This document shows, piece by piece, positions 1-12,184 of a stretch of 64,000 nt of DNA. This DNA is from Anseranas semipalmata (lineage: Eukaryota; Chordata; Aves; Anseriformes; Anseranatidae): positions 269,082 through 333,081 of the forward strand of contig VXAA01006527.1 of assembly GCA_013399115.1 (NCBI GenBank), in the 5' to 3' direction. A model generated the notes under the pieces. The model was not told where the DNA came from. It saw nothing but the letters and a program-made list of their open reading frames with translations, and ran no database searches. The translations under genes and the position numbers were made by a program. Position 1 is the first letter of the stretch. Each line of letters starts with the position of its first letter.

Positions 1-305
1 CCTGAACGAGCCGGGGCTCCCGGGGCGCCGCGCGGGCGGGGAGCGTCAGCGCGCTGGGCACGTCCGCGTCAAGCTTAAACTGGGAGCTCTCCTACACGTG
101 GAGAAAAACCTGAAAGCGAACTCAGCGATGAATAAAGCGCAACCCGCCGGCCTGACTGAACCGTCCAAGCCGCGCTGCCCCTTCCTCCCCGGGCCGCGCT
201 CCCCCAGCCGCCGGCGGGCAGGGCCCCGAGCACCCGCGAAGCGGCGGCGTGAGCGGGCCGGGCGGGCGAACGGAGCAGCAAGGGCGGCTTGCGCCAGCAG
301 GTCCT
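1..305. promoter_or_regulatory. CpG-rich block at left edge (CpG-island-like)
   Basis: The first 75 bases and positions 150-300 are very rich in G, C and undepleted CpG, unlike the AT-rich DNA from 1040 to 1720. In birds such blocks often mark promoters or first exons, and this one runs off the window edge, so its full size is unknown. Open frames cross it on both strands, but that is expected at this GC content and none resembles a known protein. No TATA box or clear initiator was seen. CpG richness is observed; promoter function is inferred. Confidence 0.4.
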
Positions 306-1789
306 GCTTTCTGCCCAGAGCTCCGCCAGCTGAAGCAATACCGTTTGCACAAATCCATCCACTGACCCAGACTGGTCCGTCGCTGAGCGCAGTGGGCGTC
401 AAGCTGGTGATGGCCACAACTCCGCCAGGACACACAACGTGGGCACGCCAGGGAGTGCCAGCCGGCCTGGTCCGCCCCAGCCAAAAGCAGGCGTCCCCAG
501 TGACAGCAGGCAGCGCGCAGGGGCCCCTGTCTTTGGGACGCAACTGATGATTTCGCCCCGTTTGTCCCGGGCTTTTATGCATTGCCCCGTTCCTTCAGGA
601 GTCCTGAAGGGAAAGGCTTCGCTCTGCATCCCGCACTTGCATGCACGACCGACACCTCCCAGCGGAACAGCCGGCGGGGTACACAGCGCTCGGCCGCTGC
701 GTCCCCTCTCTGCCGACCCACTGCGTCACTGCGCCAGGGCTGGGGGAACCGGCTACCTGCAACATTTGGTCCAAATAAGTCACTTTTTCCAGCAGACTCC
801 TCATACAGTTTGAGCTCCAAAGTCTCTGTTTCGCAGAACCTAAAACTCCCGGCAGGCCCTTGCTCAGGTGGCACGCTTTACTCATCAGAACTACTTGTAG
901 GAAAACACTCTTGCTAAGAGCCCTGCCACCTCTGGCACCCAGAGACAAACGAGCTGCAGCAACGCTTGTGGGATGCTCAGGTGGTTTTGTAAGATCTGAA
1001 CTGATTCTCCTGAAAACGTCACCAAGTTTTGTTTTTGTTCTAAAGCTGTTTACACAAAGCTAATATAAATTCAGTGCATCCAGTCCGGGTGAATATAAAC
1101 ATGATCCTTCCAGGGCCTCAAGTTTCCGATACGTCTCACATTTAAGATACTGCAGAAGTAGATTCTATCTCCCCGAGCACTTGTGATGGCGCAGTTTTCT
1201 CTCAAGGGCCCAGATGCCTGCACAGCTATGCAATGCTTCTCACTAGAGACAGAGCAATAGACACAACAGATGGAAACTAAGAGGCCACCTGGTTTTCAAG
1301 CAAATCATATCATCAATCTATCAGTACAAAATCTGAAACATGGGAAAGTGCTTAGAGAAACAAAATGAATTCAATTTTTTTTCTCCAAACTCAGTTTTCC
1401 CAAGGTCTGTTGATGCACCATTTGCAAAAATGCATTTCTTTCTCTTAAAAAGAGGCTGCCAGCAGATCGAGGTACAAGAACTTACGTGTTTTACATCAAA
1501 ACAAAGCAAAAAAAAGGATCTTTTGTTAGGATGCCATGAGTTACTATCTTTCTATTCAGAAAAGCTGTTTTTAAAAATCTGTTACATTCTTGTGCACAGC
1601 TTCAAGATCCAGGTTTTTCGCTGCTAAATTAGACACACCAGACAGAATTACTTTGGATTATCAACAGCGATTCAGTTAGGAAAGAAAATTAAATTTCCTC
1701 AATTAAGTCTCGACAGAAATAGGCTTTCTTTCATATAGCACACTGTGGTTCTGCTGCAGTTCTCCTCCCAACAACCCCCGAAGCAAGAA
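306..1789. other. Non-coding stretch, nothing recognised
   Basis: GC content falls from left to right, and 1040-1720 is AT-rich and CpG-poor. Short open frames occur on both strands, without recognisable domains or convincing splice-site pairs. No repeat family was identified. Confidence 0.5.
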
Positions 1790-1960
1790 CTTCCAGAAGA
1801 CGTTCGCTCGCCTTCCTCCTCGTCCCAGCCCGTTCAGCGCGGCCGCTGGCCCGAGGAGGGCTGTGCCTCGTGGCTCCGCAGCGAGCCCGCTGCAGGGCGC
1901 GTGGGGCATTTGCGTGCACCCATGCGAAGGGAGGCCGCGCCACTCGCTGGGCTCAGCTCG
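1790..1960. other. Small CpG-rich islet
   Basis: About 170 bases are GC-rich with many CpG, between AT-rich flanks. It is too short to call a promoter and no coding exon is recognised. Confidence 0.35.
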
Positions 1961-3539
1961 CCGTTTTCATCCAACCAATTTAACTACTTCGTACGGTTCG
2001 AGAGTGTGCTGATGTACATTCTGATCGACGCTATTTAAAACCCCACAGACACAGCTGTCAGAAGGAACTCCCAGCAGACAGGGTATGCCTGAAGCTCAGC
2101 CTGTAAGGAATGGAGAGCTACATAAACAAGGGAATTTTAAATAACTTTATTTTCAACCCACCATACAAGGAAATGGTCCCGCGTTCCAGCGCAGCCAGGC
2201 GTCTATGCCTCTAAAGCTCATGGCTAGTGCTGGCACGGCCGCAGCCAGCTGCTCGGTACCCACAGCCCAAGTGCTGCAGCACTGCTCCGGCCCAAGGCCA
2301 GCGAGGCCACTTCATTTCCATCGCCCAAGCACAACCCCGCGCCACGGGCAGGCACAGCATGTCGGTGGGGCTGAGGAAACCAAGCAGGCAAACTTCTTTA
2401 TTTCTTGCGGGGATGAAGATTCCCAGTAATAAGTCTGTCTCTGGAAAACTAGAATGATCTCAACCCAAGTCTTCAAGAATTTTAAATCAACATATAGTCA
2501 ATGTGATTGATTTACCTTATTCTGAGTGCTAAATGCAACTGTCACTGTATCCTTCATCCTCAGTCCATTATTGATAAATTCCCGGCCCTCCTGACTTAAT
2601 TTATGCCTATTGACTTATTTGTTATTTTCTGTTCTTAATAGCATTCACTGTGGAGACTTCTGCTAACAGTTATTTTCAGAAGAAAAAAACCTTCTTCCTC
2701 AAACGAAAAGCGCAGAGTTTAGAGAGACTCAATTTTCCAGCAGTAGCTAGAGAAGATGGGCTGTGAATTTTTCTTTCCCCGTGCACAGCGGCAGCATGCC
2801 TTCCCCGCACACACACTGCATGCAGGCTGGCTTTCACGGTGTGTCTGCAGCCTGCACGCTCAGTTCTCATATTTCTGTAAGGTTCGAGTCCCAGAGGAAG
2901 CATTAATGCTAAAGGAATGCATACCAGCGTGTAACTAGTCTAAAAGTCAGTACAAAATCTCTCCAGCAGATTGCTCGGAGAAACACCTCTTTTCTACCAT
3001 ATTTAAGATCTGTAGATTGATCTCATGAGCATTTGTGCAACAGTTTAGTCTCAAACTGATAAGAGTGCTGCAAAGAGAGAGAAAGAAACTCAAAGGAGAT
3101 CAGAAAGCGCTGGTCTTCAGGAAGATAAGGCGACCTAGAGCCGCCACGTGACCCCGCGAGCGCTCCAGCTCAGCCGCCTGCGGATCTCATCAGGGAACCA
3201 GATGTGACCAGTGGCAGAATATCCTGCGCAGCGTGAGATCTGGAGTCTGTGATTGCCATCCAGGAAAGGGGAGATGGGAAAGTACTATGGAGAAAATGTC
3301 CGTCCTTTATAGAGTTTAATTGCTTAGAGGAAAGACACGTGTTCTTTTAAAGAAGAAGGGATGCTAGAAAGCAGGCTCAGGAAGGTGTCTGGAGGAAGGA
3401 GCAGAAGGATTCTTCATATGGACAGAAATTTAACATCACTTCCTCTTTGCTGGTGATTGCGTATTTGGAAGGATTAAGCGGCAGCAAACAGTTCTCATTC
3501 ATTTCTCTGGTCAGCGGAAAACAGGCGGGTGGTAGAGCA
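1961..3539. other. Non-coding stretch, nothing recognised
   Basis: The composition is mixed. The segment 2440-2700 is AT-rich. A reverse-strand AATAAA-type signal occurs near 2142, but no reading frame or splice structure accompanies it, so it is not called as a gene end. Confidence 0.45.
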
Positions 3540-4770
3540 GGAGCAGAGGCGGCCTGCCGTCCCCGCCCAGCAGGGCAGGAAGCCGCACGCTTCCATCCGC
3601 GACTCTGCTCGTCCCCCCGCGAGGAGCGGAGGCGCGGGGAGAGGCTTCCTGGGGGCAGCGGGAGCGCTCCGGCACGGGCACCGAGACGGCTCCTGGCGTG
3701 GGCTCCGCGCTGCCAGCAAGGGCTGTGGGGCGGCAGCTGCTGCTGCCCTGGGGGAGGGCGGGCGGAGGATGGGGTTTCCAGGCCCATGATCGCTGCTTGG
3801 TTTGGGGAGAGAGGGAGCAGAAGGAAGTTTGCTGTACGGGGCCGGAGCTGGGACACAGCAAAAGCTGCATGTCCTGCACGCGCAGGTTCCACTCCCTGTG
3901 CTCTCGGGAGAGGAGTGGTGGATGCCCTGTGTCGGCCCCTAGCAGAGGATTTGGAGGTGAAGCCCAAGCCCTCGCATTTGTATGCAGACAAAGACCAGAG
4001 AAGCGGCGCAGCAGCAGAGCGCGGGGCGAGGCCCCCAGCAGCCCGCGTTGCCAAGCAGATGGGCTGCTGTGTTCTCAATCAACTCCAGTTTTTAAGGTCA
4101 TGCCTAGATAATGAGCATCACTGCACTCGAGCCTACAGATCATGAATATATGGATGAATATTGACTCGTGCGTTTTCCTCCCTATAACTCTGTTCGTCTA
4201 ACTTCCCCTCCGCCCCAAAGCCAGCACACCCTCCCCTGGGGCGTCTCCGCAGAGCCCGCGCCACGCTGCCTGCTCGCGCCCCCGGCCCTCCTGGCAGCTC
4301 AGCCTCGACAGCACGCGGCCGCCAGCATCTCCCGCAGTCCTCTCTTGGGAGAGTCTCAGCATGGAAGGAGAAAGCGGACAGGACAGACAGTGCCAGGCGG
4401 GAAAGGGTTCCTTCGGCTGGACTTCAAAGAAAAGCCCCTCAAAAAGGTAATCCCCTTCCCAGCTGCAGCGCCCACTCCCGAGAAGCCCTCAGTCAGCGCC
4501 GGGAGGTCGCAGCTACCGGTGAAACGCCGCCGTGGCTGCCTGGGCCGACGCAGTGGGACCTCGCCACCGGGCCGCACGACCAGGAGCCGCGATGCGCTGG
4601 GAAGCGCTCAGTGCGGCAGGGTCAGGACGGCGCCAGAGGGCCGAGGGAGAGGCAGGCGCCCAGCCTTCGCACCTCCGCACAGCCGCCGCCGCCCCGAGCA
4701 GTGGCTGGAGGGAGCCCAGCGAGCAGGCCTGGACCAGGGCTGGCCCCAGGGCTGCAGGGCCCGGGCAGGT
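3540..4770. promoter_or_regulatory. Pair of CpG-rich islets
   Basis: Two GC-rich segments, about 3540-3780 and 4190-4760, are separated by less GC-rich DNA. The second is densest in CpG between 4490 and 4700. Overlapping open frames of 120-230 codons on several frames and both strands here are a composition artefact, because stop codons are rare at this GC content. Runs of G at 3750-3774 are borderline quadruplex-capable. Regulatory or promoter function is only a possibility. Confidence 0.3.
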
Positions 4771-5604
4771 CCGTGCAGCAGAGAGAAGGAGCCTCACAGA
4801 CGTCTCGGTGAGGAAACATCTAGTGAGGAGTAACTCGGAGGGTCGGCAGGAGACCGTGTGGGACTGGGCCGTTATCCAGCCTCCTGCACTCAGCGGGTCA
4901 CAGCTCTGGAACACAGAGCACAGGGACACAGAGGTGGGTCGCTTCGGCACTCTCGGCTGCATCCCATGGCGTGCTACCTGTTGCACCGGCGTTCTGTCTC
5001 TGGTTGGCAGAAGCGTCCGCACTAATCAGCAGTACCCGAGGCTTGCTTTGAGAAGGGAGAGGAGACTTGCCGCACCCTGTATGGCTGTGGAGGAACGAAA
5101 GCCAGAAGCAGCACTGTCCTACTGCTGTTTGAGCTCCCAGCTGCAGGCCACGCCGTTTGTGTTACAGATTACATTGCCGTCTGTGCCGGGGCTTGAAGCA
5201 CCTTAACTCCAACCTGCTGCCTCCCTCTTGCTTCTCTGGTGGGGTCTGAATTCAGGGCAGGGCTGAGCCTGCCCCTGGCTCGCGCCGGGCTGGAGCCTCA
5301 GCGCACGGCACCCGGCAGAGCAGGCAGCTGGAGGGCTTGGGCTCAGGTGCCCGCTCAAACCACACGAGAGGCTGGCAGCAAGGACAGACCCAGCTGCTCC
5401 ACTGCTGTGTTAGCAAAGGCTCGAGCTTCACTGCTACGTCTCCCCTGTTTTCTTAACGAACTGTCTTAAGTCGGTCCCTGTTTATATAGTGTCTCTGGTT
5501 GTTAGCAGTACTTGAATGCCTTCCCTTACTCAGCCATGCTGGAGCTTTCATTTTTTGGTGCAGAGGTTTGCTTTCTCACAGTTTCACGTGTGAATTTCTT
5601 AAGA
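4771..5604. other. Non-coding stretch, nothing recognised
   Basis: The base composition is moderately GC-rich. No domain, repeat family or plausible exon was recognised before the microsatellite that follows. Confidence 0.45.
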
Positions 5605-5724
5605 GAAAAAGAAAAAGAAAAAGAAAAAGAAAAAGAGAACGAAAAAGAAAAAGAAAAAGAAAAAGAAAAAGAAAAAGAAAAAGAAAAAGAAAAAGAAAAA
5701 GAAAAAGAAAAAGAAAAAGAAAAA
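5605..5724 (+). repeat. (GAAAAA)n hexanucleotide microsatellite
   Basis: There are five perfect GAAAAA units (5605-5634), one degenerate unit GAGAAC (5635-5640), then fourteen perfect units (5641-5724). It continues into purine-rich flank to about 5755, so the top strand is purine-only for well over 100 bases. The Lys/Glu-rich and Phe-rich open frames through it are repeat translations, not genes. The long perfect run suggests it is polymorphic in length. Confidence 0.98.
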
Positions 5725-5755
5725 GAAGGAAGGGAAGGCAAGGAGAAGGAGAAAG

Positions 5756-6774
5756 CAATTGAAGCCAGATTGAGCAGCTCTGGCTTTAACAGTCCTAGGC
5801 CCTTCCCCTATTTCCCTGACATTCCTCCTCGTGACCCCTTCCAAGTGTTCTGGGCGAGTTTCGCAGGAATGCACAGTTACGCTCAGTCTCCGTGAGCACG
5901 GCCTGTTATTCAAAAGGAGCTGGCAGAGCTTCCCAGCTTTCACAGCCAGATGTTACGAGTGTGACCCTGCCAGAAGCTGCATGCGTGCACCTTCCCATTC
6001 CAGCCCCTTGCACAGGGGATATTTCCTGAAGAATCTGTTCTGGGTAATGCTTTTGTGAGTTGCTCTCTTCTTCACTCCTAAGGTCTGCTCGTAGCATCAG
6101 TGCTAGACAATTGCACAGCTAGAGAAAGTGGGATACATTTTGCCATGAACTGCAGCAGGAGAGCACGGATTAATAACATTGCAGGACTTTTGGGTCCTGC
6201 TCATGAGTCAGGACTCAAACTGCGTTCAGTGTTGTGCAAAAAAGTAGAGAACGAAGGAAGAGTCCTGCCCATAAAAAGCCGGCAGGTAAGTTTTACATTT
6301 CAGCCCGACAATATGGATACAGAGACAAAAGAATGCAAATGAAAAACGAGACAGTACTGGTTAGCATAACACTCAGGGGTCATGCAATAGTAACAGCTTT
6401 TCTTCCATCTTTTCCTCACCTTCCTGTATGTTCCTCTAGCTTATTAACAGTTACGGTGATACCTCTATCAAGACGCACAGCCAGGATCCTATTCTTTACA
6501 AGTGCAGTAATAAACCAGTACTCGCTGAATGACAGCACTACACCTTTATCATCGTAACTTCATGTCCCACACGGCGCATGCTTACGGATCTTAACAGTCA
6601 CAGTTTCAGCCAACCTTCTCCTTTCTGTCCTATTGCTTTTTGTAGTTTTGTATTAAATCGGGGATTCTGCGAGGCAAAAACTTTGTCCTTCGTAGTAGCA
6701 CGTGGGATTCCTGACCAGTGCTACGTCCCGAGGAGCTACTGCCCTACAAACACTTAACACGCGCCTCAGAGCTA
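5756..6774. other. Non-coding stretch, nothing recognised
   Basis: Mixed to AT-rich DNA. Short open frames are present but none resembles a known protein, and no repeat family was identified. Confidence 0.45.
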
Positions 6775-6865
6775 ATGACTTGTCACTTCATTTAGTTTCT
6801 CAAGATGTAGAACGGAGATTGTACCTATGCCTCAAAATGTGCAGAGGTGGAAATCATGGAGTTTA
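6775..6865 (+). repeat. Weak MIR-like SINE fragment
   Basis: The segment resembles a diverged MIR core: a stretch like 'TAGTTTCTCAAGATGTAGAACG' (broken up by mismatches) followed by an AT-rich part and an 'ACCTATGCCTCA' piece, in the same order as the family's 'CAGTTTCC...TGTAAAATGGG...ACCTACCTCA'. The match is by eye, short and diverged, so it may be coincidence. Confidence 0.3.
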
Positions 6866-7604
6866 AATTTAATACCATTTTATGATCCCAGGAATCAAAT
6901 GACAAATTTAACCTTTAAAATAATACTGTGAAAGGAAGTTAAAAGAACGGCATAGTGTAGTTCTTAATGTTGAAGTGCCTTCTGTCCCTCCAGTGAAAGG
7001 TGCTGCAGAAACGCAGAGCATTATGTTTATTTATTAATAATCCTGCAAAGAAATTTTCATGACCGCCACTGGGGACTGTCTGACAGGAGACACAGGCGAC
7101 CTCCTGCCAGGAGTGACATCTCTCCCCTACAATTTACATTCTCTAAATGATTTGCGATCAAATTACTTACAGCACAGATTAGCTTCTCCCCCCACTATTC
7201 ACTCACAGCACCACATTCAACTGTTTGTTCAACAGAACCATAAAAATAATAATATGGAAAGTCAGTGCCTCTCCTTCCAGGGTATTCCAACATGGAAACA
7301 GCACACTGGCCAGGAGATCGATGCCTGCACTCATTTTCTCAGGCACTGGGATTTGCATCTGGGGGAGATGGTCGTTGAGCTTGAAAAGAGCATTCTGAGT
7401 TCACGTTTTGATTGCACAACCAGATAAACAAATGCGGTGTCCCAATTAGAGGGACGGAAATAATCAGCCTGTGGTTTGGTGGTGCGGGGACTGAGAGGAC
7501 TGAGGAACAAACAGGCTTGGAACAGTCAAAGGACAAGTCCCAGGCATTTACTGGATGTTAGGGAGACTGCAACCATCAGTGGCAGGGAAATGGTTAAGAG
7601 AATA
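6866..7604. other. Non-coding stretch, nothing recognised
   Basis: AT-rich from 6840 to 7060, then mixed. No coding exon or repeat was recognised. Confidence 0.45.
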
Positions 7605-7920
7605 TATTAGAGGTGCAAAGGGTCTCCCGACCTCTGCCACTGTCAGTTCTGTCAATGGGTCTACAGGCGCCAGTGGAATAATTATGGCCTATATTTAGAT
7701 TACGGATGCATCGGGCAGGGTGAGGGTTGAACACGAGGAACATGGTTGTTTGCAGTTCATTAGCGATGGGAGCAGCCGAGGGTGGGAGGAGGGCACTGAA
7801 CTGGATTCATCCCACCTGGCGTGCTTGTGCTGAGCTGCATAATGTCAGGGAAAGAGATCTGATTATATGTGGAAACAAAAGCAATAAACAACCGTGTTCG
7901 GGTTGTCACACCCGGCAAGC
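7605..7920. promoter_or_regulatory. Conserved-element-like block
   Basis: The block has few CpG, no repeat character, and AT-rich words around 7678-7700 and 7840-7895 (for example a GATTATATG core and a GCAATAAACAA core) set in otherwise complex sequence. This texture is common in vertebrate conserved non-coding elements. Conservation cannot be seen from a single sequence, so the call is inference. Confidence 0.25.
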
Positions 7921-9112
7921 CGAAGAAAGGAAGGAAGGAAAGAGAGGAGAAAGCGAGACAAGCCTCTGGCTCTCGGCCACGTCGTTTCTGCACGAACGAA
8001 TGCAATGGCCACTGAGAAACTGGCGGGCTGGAGAATACAGAAAGGCTGATGGGAGCTCTGTGAATGGGATTTTCGGTGGGGTGCTTGCACGTGCCTGTGC
8101 AAGGTGTCTCTAGCTGTGTACTGAGCCGACCGCACGAACCTGTGTGCCTGGAGTGCTGGACACTGAGGGCAGGCTGGGTTCCCCGTACGTGCCGGTGTGT
8201 CGTACTGTCTGCTGGACACGTGGATGCACAGCAGTAAGGCACAGAAAGGCTGCACAAGCAGGAGCTAGAGTTCAGGGAAAAGGCACGACTAGTGAGCTTG
8301 AAAACACACACTGTGCAATGACTGGGCAGGAAAACATTCAGGCTGCCACTAAGAAATAATCTTGGTGCTGGTTGCTGCAGAAAAAACGTAAGTGACACAC
8401 AATAAAGGATGTAGAAAACAAAGTGGCGATGCAAATAGTGTGGCCATGGCTCATTGCAACGTGATGGAGTCCTTCTATTTGAGCCTGCCAACCTAGGGAA
8501 GCTAATACTGCAAATACTGCTCAGGTTAGAAGAACATGACTTTTGCTTTTGCTAACTACCGGACCTCAAAACCAGAAGAAGTGTGAGCCCCCAATGAATT
8601 AAAGCTCAAGGCACTCACTGGAGAGCCTACAGTTGCTTATTTAGGGAAGAGGAACCTACGTGCTCTGTGTTCTGCATTTTCCCCGCTGTTCTTGCAGTTC
8701 CTTTTTGACTTGGAAAGCAATCCTGAAAACCTTGAGCTGAAACTTTCCCAAGTTTAAACTTATTCATATTATTGATGCCATGGCATCAAGGTCTGTTGTG
8801 AAACACAGCATTTTTATTGTTCTAATTCTTTATTCACATGACCATATTGTTCTGTCAAGGTCCTAGGTCTTTCTAAAAGAGCCAGCAAACAAGACCTAAA
8901 GTTTTACCCAGGAATGCTGTGTAAAGGCGATGGTCAGGAGCAGGAAAAAAGCTATATTATTTATATCTGCTGTTTCTACTTCACCCAAAGTATTTCCTTA
9001 TTTGAACTTTCCTTATGCACCCGGGTTTTGGTGGGGCCAGAAGGAAGATCACTTCTTGTCTTCTGGTGGTGTGTCAAGTTGAGTGTAGGAAGCTAACAGA
9101 GGACTCTCCCCT
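7921..9112. other. Non-coding stretch; long reverse-strand open frame judged spurious
   Basis: Mixed DNA with an AAGG-rich patch near 7925-7950. A 243-codon frame is open on the reverse strand from 8491 to 7760, starting with a TTG rather than an ATG. Its translation has no recognisable domain and spans composition changes, so it is not called a gene. Confidence 0.4.
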
Positions 9113-9235
9113 TTGTTATCCCCATTTTGCAGACAAGCAGCTCAGAGACGCTGAAGCAGGAGATCATTTGCCCAGGGTTGCAGAGCAAGTCAGTGGCAAG
9201 AAGAAATGAGGCCCCAGAAGGTCAGATTTCCATTT
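9113..9235 (-). repeat. MIR-like SINE fragment, reverse orientation
   Basis: Reading the top strand, 'TTATCCCCATTTTGCAGA' is followed by a degenerate 'CTCAGAGACGCTGAAG' part, 'TTTGCCCAGGGTTGCAGAGCA' interrupted by changes, and a 'GTCAGTGGCAAGAAG' part. This is the reverse-complement order of the MIR core (AAGGTCACACAGC... through ...TGTAAAATGGGGATAA). MIR-type SINEs are old and present at low density in birds. The order of several motifs makes chance unlikely, although each is diverged. Confidence 0.65.
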
Positions 9236-10133
9236 TAAAGCAGGAAGGAAAAAAAGATTCTGTGCAAAGTAACAGATTCCAGCCCAAATCTAAAGCATGT
9301 TCTCTTCAAGGGAAGAGAAGAGGGGAGGAATGAGATCAAAATGGTTTTGTTGTATCTAACACCCCTGCGTATGGCCATGCCAATGCTGGAAGTCCTTTGG
9401 GGTGCTACTGTGCAGGTCCTTAGCCTCTGATCTGTTGGTGCAGCCACTAGTAAATAGCAAGTCAGATAAAGACGAGGTTGCAGTGAATGGAAAATGGAAA
9501 ACAGATGTCATACCATCACATTATTTCCTCAACGCAGGCTAAAATCGACTGACAGTTTCCCATCCTACTGACTACTCAGGGCCCCAGTCAAATGGCTGGC
9601 AAAGTTTCTTTACTCCAAAACACTGGGGATAATGAATTCAGAAGTTCTGAACAGCTGCTTTTCATGGATCATTTAGAATTTGCGATGCAAATATGAAAAA
9701 TCCATCCTAAATGCCCTCAACTAATTGAGTGGAGTACAGTGAATACAAAAGAATAGATCGCTGACCTTGGTGAAAACAGCACAAAAGCCTGAATCTGCCC
9801 AGAGAGACCAGGAAGGTAACTGTGGGGCAGAGGAGAGCAGAAGCCGGTATACTCTCACTCCGGTTCCTAATTCTGCTCACCACGATTTAACTACAAGACT
9901 TTCCTTTGGGAATATGTAGCAGCCCCCAGCTCCCTTCCTTACAAACCACAGCCATGCAGACAGAGGTGGGTGGGAGCTGGGATTCTGCCAAATCGCCAGT
10001 GTCAGACCTGACAATTCAAAACAGAATTTGACACTGGGGGAGAAGAGAGAGCAGTTAAAGATATCTTTTAGGAAAGGTGGGAGGATGTTTCTGAATGGCT
10101 TAGAAGGCACAAGACGGAAGGAGCAGAAAGGCA
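9236..10133. other. Non-coding stretch, nothing recognised
   Basis: Mixed AT-rich DNA. A 158-codon reverse frame (10353-9877) has no recognisable domain. No repeats were identified. Confidence 0.45.
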
Positions 10134-10160
10134 GGGCTGGGTGGGAGTGGGGCGGGTGGG
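10134..10160 (+). other. G-quadruplex motif
   Basis: Six runs of three or four G occur within 27 bases (10134-10136, 10139-10141, 10143-10145, 10149-10152, 10154-10156, 10158-10160) with loops of 1-3 bases. This comfortably meets the usual G3N1-7 rule on the top strand. Its role, if any, is unknown, and no promoter or gene is recognised beside it. Confidence 0.8.
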
Positions 10161-12184
10161 CAGCAGGGCTGCTTGGATCTCGGGGGCTGCAACACCGACG
10201 CTCGCGTGCAACGGGAGATGGAAGGCGCAGTACTGGCAAAGCTGAAAGCAAAGGGTAACTGCGGCTTTCCAGGCTGACGTGGCAGAGCCGTCCACCTTGG
10301 AAAAACAAGAACGAGTTCATGTGGCCTAGCTGTATATTGCAAAACCCTAACATTTTTCCTTAGCAAGGTGTATGCTCCAAAGGTATTAATTGTTAACCAT
10401 CAGCTGCCTGGAGGAGGGGCTGTTAACGCTGCACCAGGCTGGGCAGATAAGATGTTGCTTTCCCAAGGCTCCCTGTATGGAAAACAGCAGCAAGGTCCAG
10501 CAAGCGAGCAAGTCTCCCCAGTTGTAGTTTTCTAAAATTGGAACGTCACGTCCGCTGGGCTGCACATACCAGCTCCGGTCCTGTCAGCTGTTCCTCACTT
10601 TATCATCGTGTTCCTTCACGGGGGAGCAGATCGCCGCGCTCACTGCTGCAGGCACTGCACACCTTGCCCAGGTTGTGTGTCTGCAAGGAGCAGCAGCACG
10701 GCAGCACTGGAAACTGTACAGGCCGATCTATTATTTATACCAGCTACTCCCTTTGGGCCTGAACAAGCAAGAAGCTCTCTTTAAAAGCTTATAATTGTTG
10801 GTCAGATTCCAAGAGAGACAAAGGGATGTTGTAAAAACAGTTTCATATGAGCTTGCTAAAACACTCTCCTAGGGCAGAGGCAGCAGATTTCCTTTGTGTG
10901 GCAAGGCAGGAGGCAGACGATTTTGTTTAAATGAACGTTCACACGGAAGAATTGTTCTCTATGTGTTTTAATGGCACTCATTCACATTTACATTTTCTAG
11001 GGCAGTTTTCTGCATCTGTAGGGTTCAGTGGCACTTCTAAAGCAGCAGCCCGATGTCGTGCCCTCTCGAGCGGGTATCGCTCAGGAAGCTGGAGGTGCTG
11101 ACTCAGCTCCCCGGGGAGCCTGCGAAGCATCTCTGTCCTCGCCGCCTGCAGCTCTCCGTTGTGAGTAACCACAGAGCGGAACGTGCTGGTGCCCCCGCTT
11201 CAAGCGGTGGACGGATACCGGGCTTTATTTTAAGCAGGAAGGAAACAGGGAGGTACCACAGCGGTGCCACTGCAGTCAGAAATAAGAGCAAAGGCGAGCG
11301 AAGAGACCAAAGTACCAGGAAGGAAAACAGGATCGCGGTCAGGTGCTGTGCTAGAGGCCTGGGAAAACACTCGAATTGGGCTTGTGCTGCACGAGCTTCA
11401 GCTGAGTCTGAATGCCCAGAAAGGGCCTGGAAGGTTGCCAAGACAACAGCGTTTCGAAAACCGCAACGTTCAGGTTTGGACGGGGACGAGGAACGTATTC
11501 GAGTTATTTCGCAGTATCTGGAGTCGCAAGCCAGCAAGAGAATGCGCACGGTCGGTAATACCCAGCGGGAAGGGACACAGCCGTCACAAAATTCTATTAT
11601 TCCTTTTACTCAGCACCATCCACATGTTTTCCATTAGGTCCAAATTGTAAAAGAAAATATATACATATTAAATAAAAATACCAGAGTTCTGTGAACGTGT
11701 GTTTGGCAGTTTGCATTCAGGTTACAAATGCTCGCACTGTGTGTTTTAGAAAAAAGCTGTTTTACAAGGCTGTGATCTGCAGTCAAATAACGAGACATGC
11801 CATATTCTCCGACAGGATTTTGGCCCACACGTCCTCAAAAAGCAAATAAACAAAAGCAAGTAAACTAAATCATCCTGCACGTCAACAGCTCGGTTGGTTT
11901 GGGGAGATTAGTGCCTGGGAACAAAGGGGTTTATGGATCAGAGACCTCTTCAGTTTTCTGACTGTTTTAAGCCTGGTTTGCTAACGACGCAAGACTTCTG
12001 CATTCACACCGTCCATCTGTCATCCCCTCACCTCCTCCAGCTCCTATCTTTTCAACTCACTGGCCATTGAAATAATTTTATGTAGTTTGGCAGGGGGTTG
12101 GAGGAGGCTCCAACGCAGATCTCAGTTTGAGGAAGTTTATGAAAGACCAGTGGAACAGAACGCGATCAAATGAGCATCCTTGCT
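10161..12184. other. Non-coding stretch, nothing recognised
   Basis: Mixed DNA. A small AT-rich motif cluster lies near 10376-10402. A 194-codon forward frame opens with an ATG at 11053 and runs to 11637, but the protein is unfamiliar, Arg/Ser-rich and has no visible domain. It is most likely chance. Confidence 0.4.

Noticed and set aside
5499..5895. Lys/Glu-rich and Phe-rich long frames
   Set aside because: They are translations of the GAAAAA microsatellite.
7760..8491. 243-codon reverse open frame
   Set aside because: It begins with TTG, has no known domain, and overlaps ordinary mixed sequence. It is plausible by chance.
11053..11637. 194-codon ATG frame
   Set aside because: The Arg/Ser-rich translation has no domain, and the GC content of the segment makes the length unremarkable.
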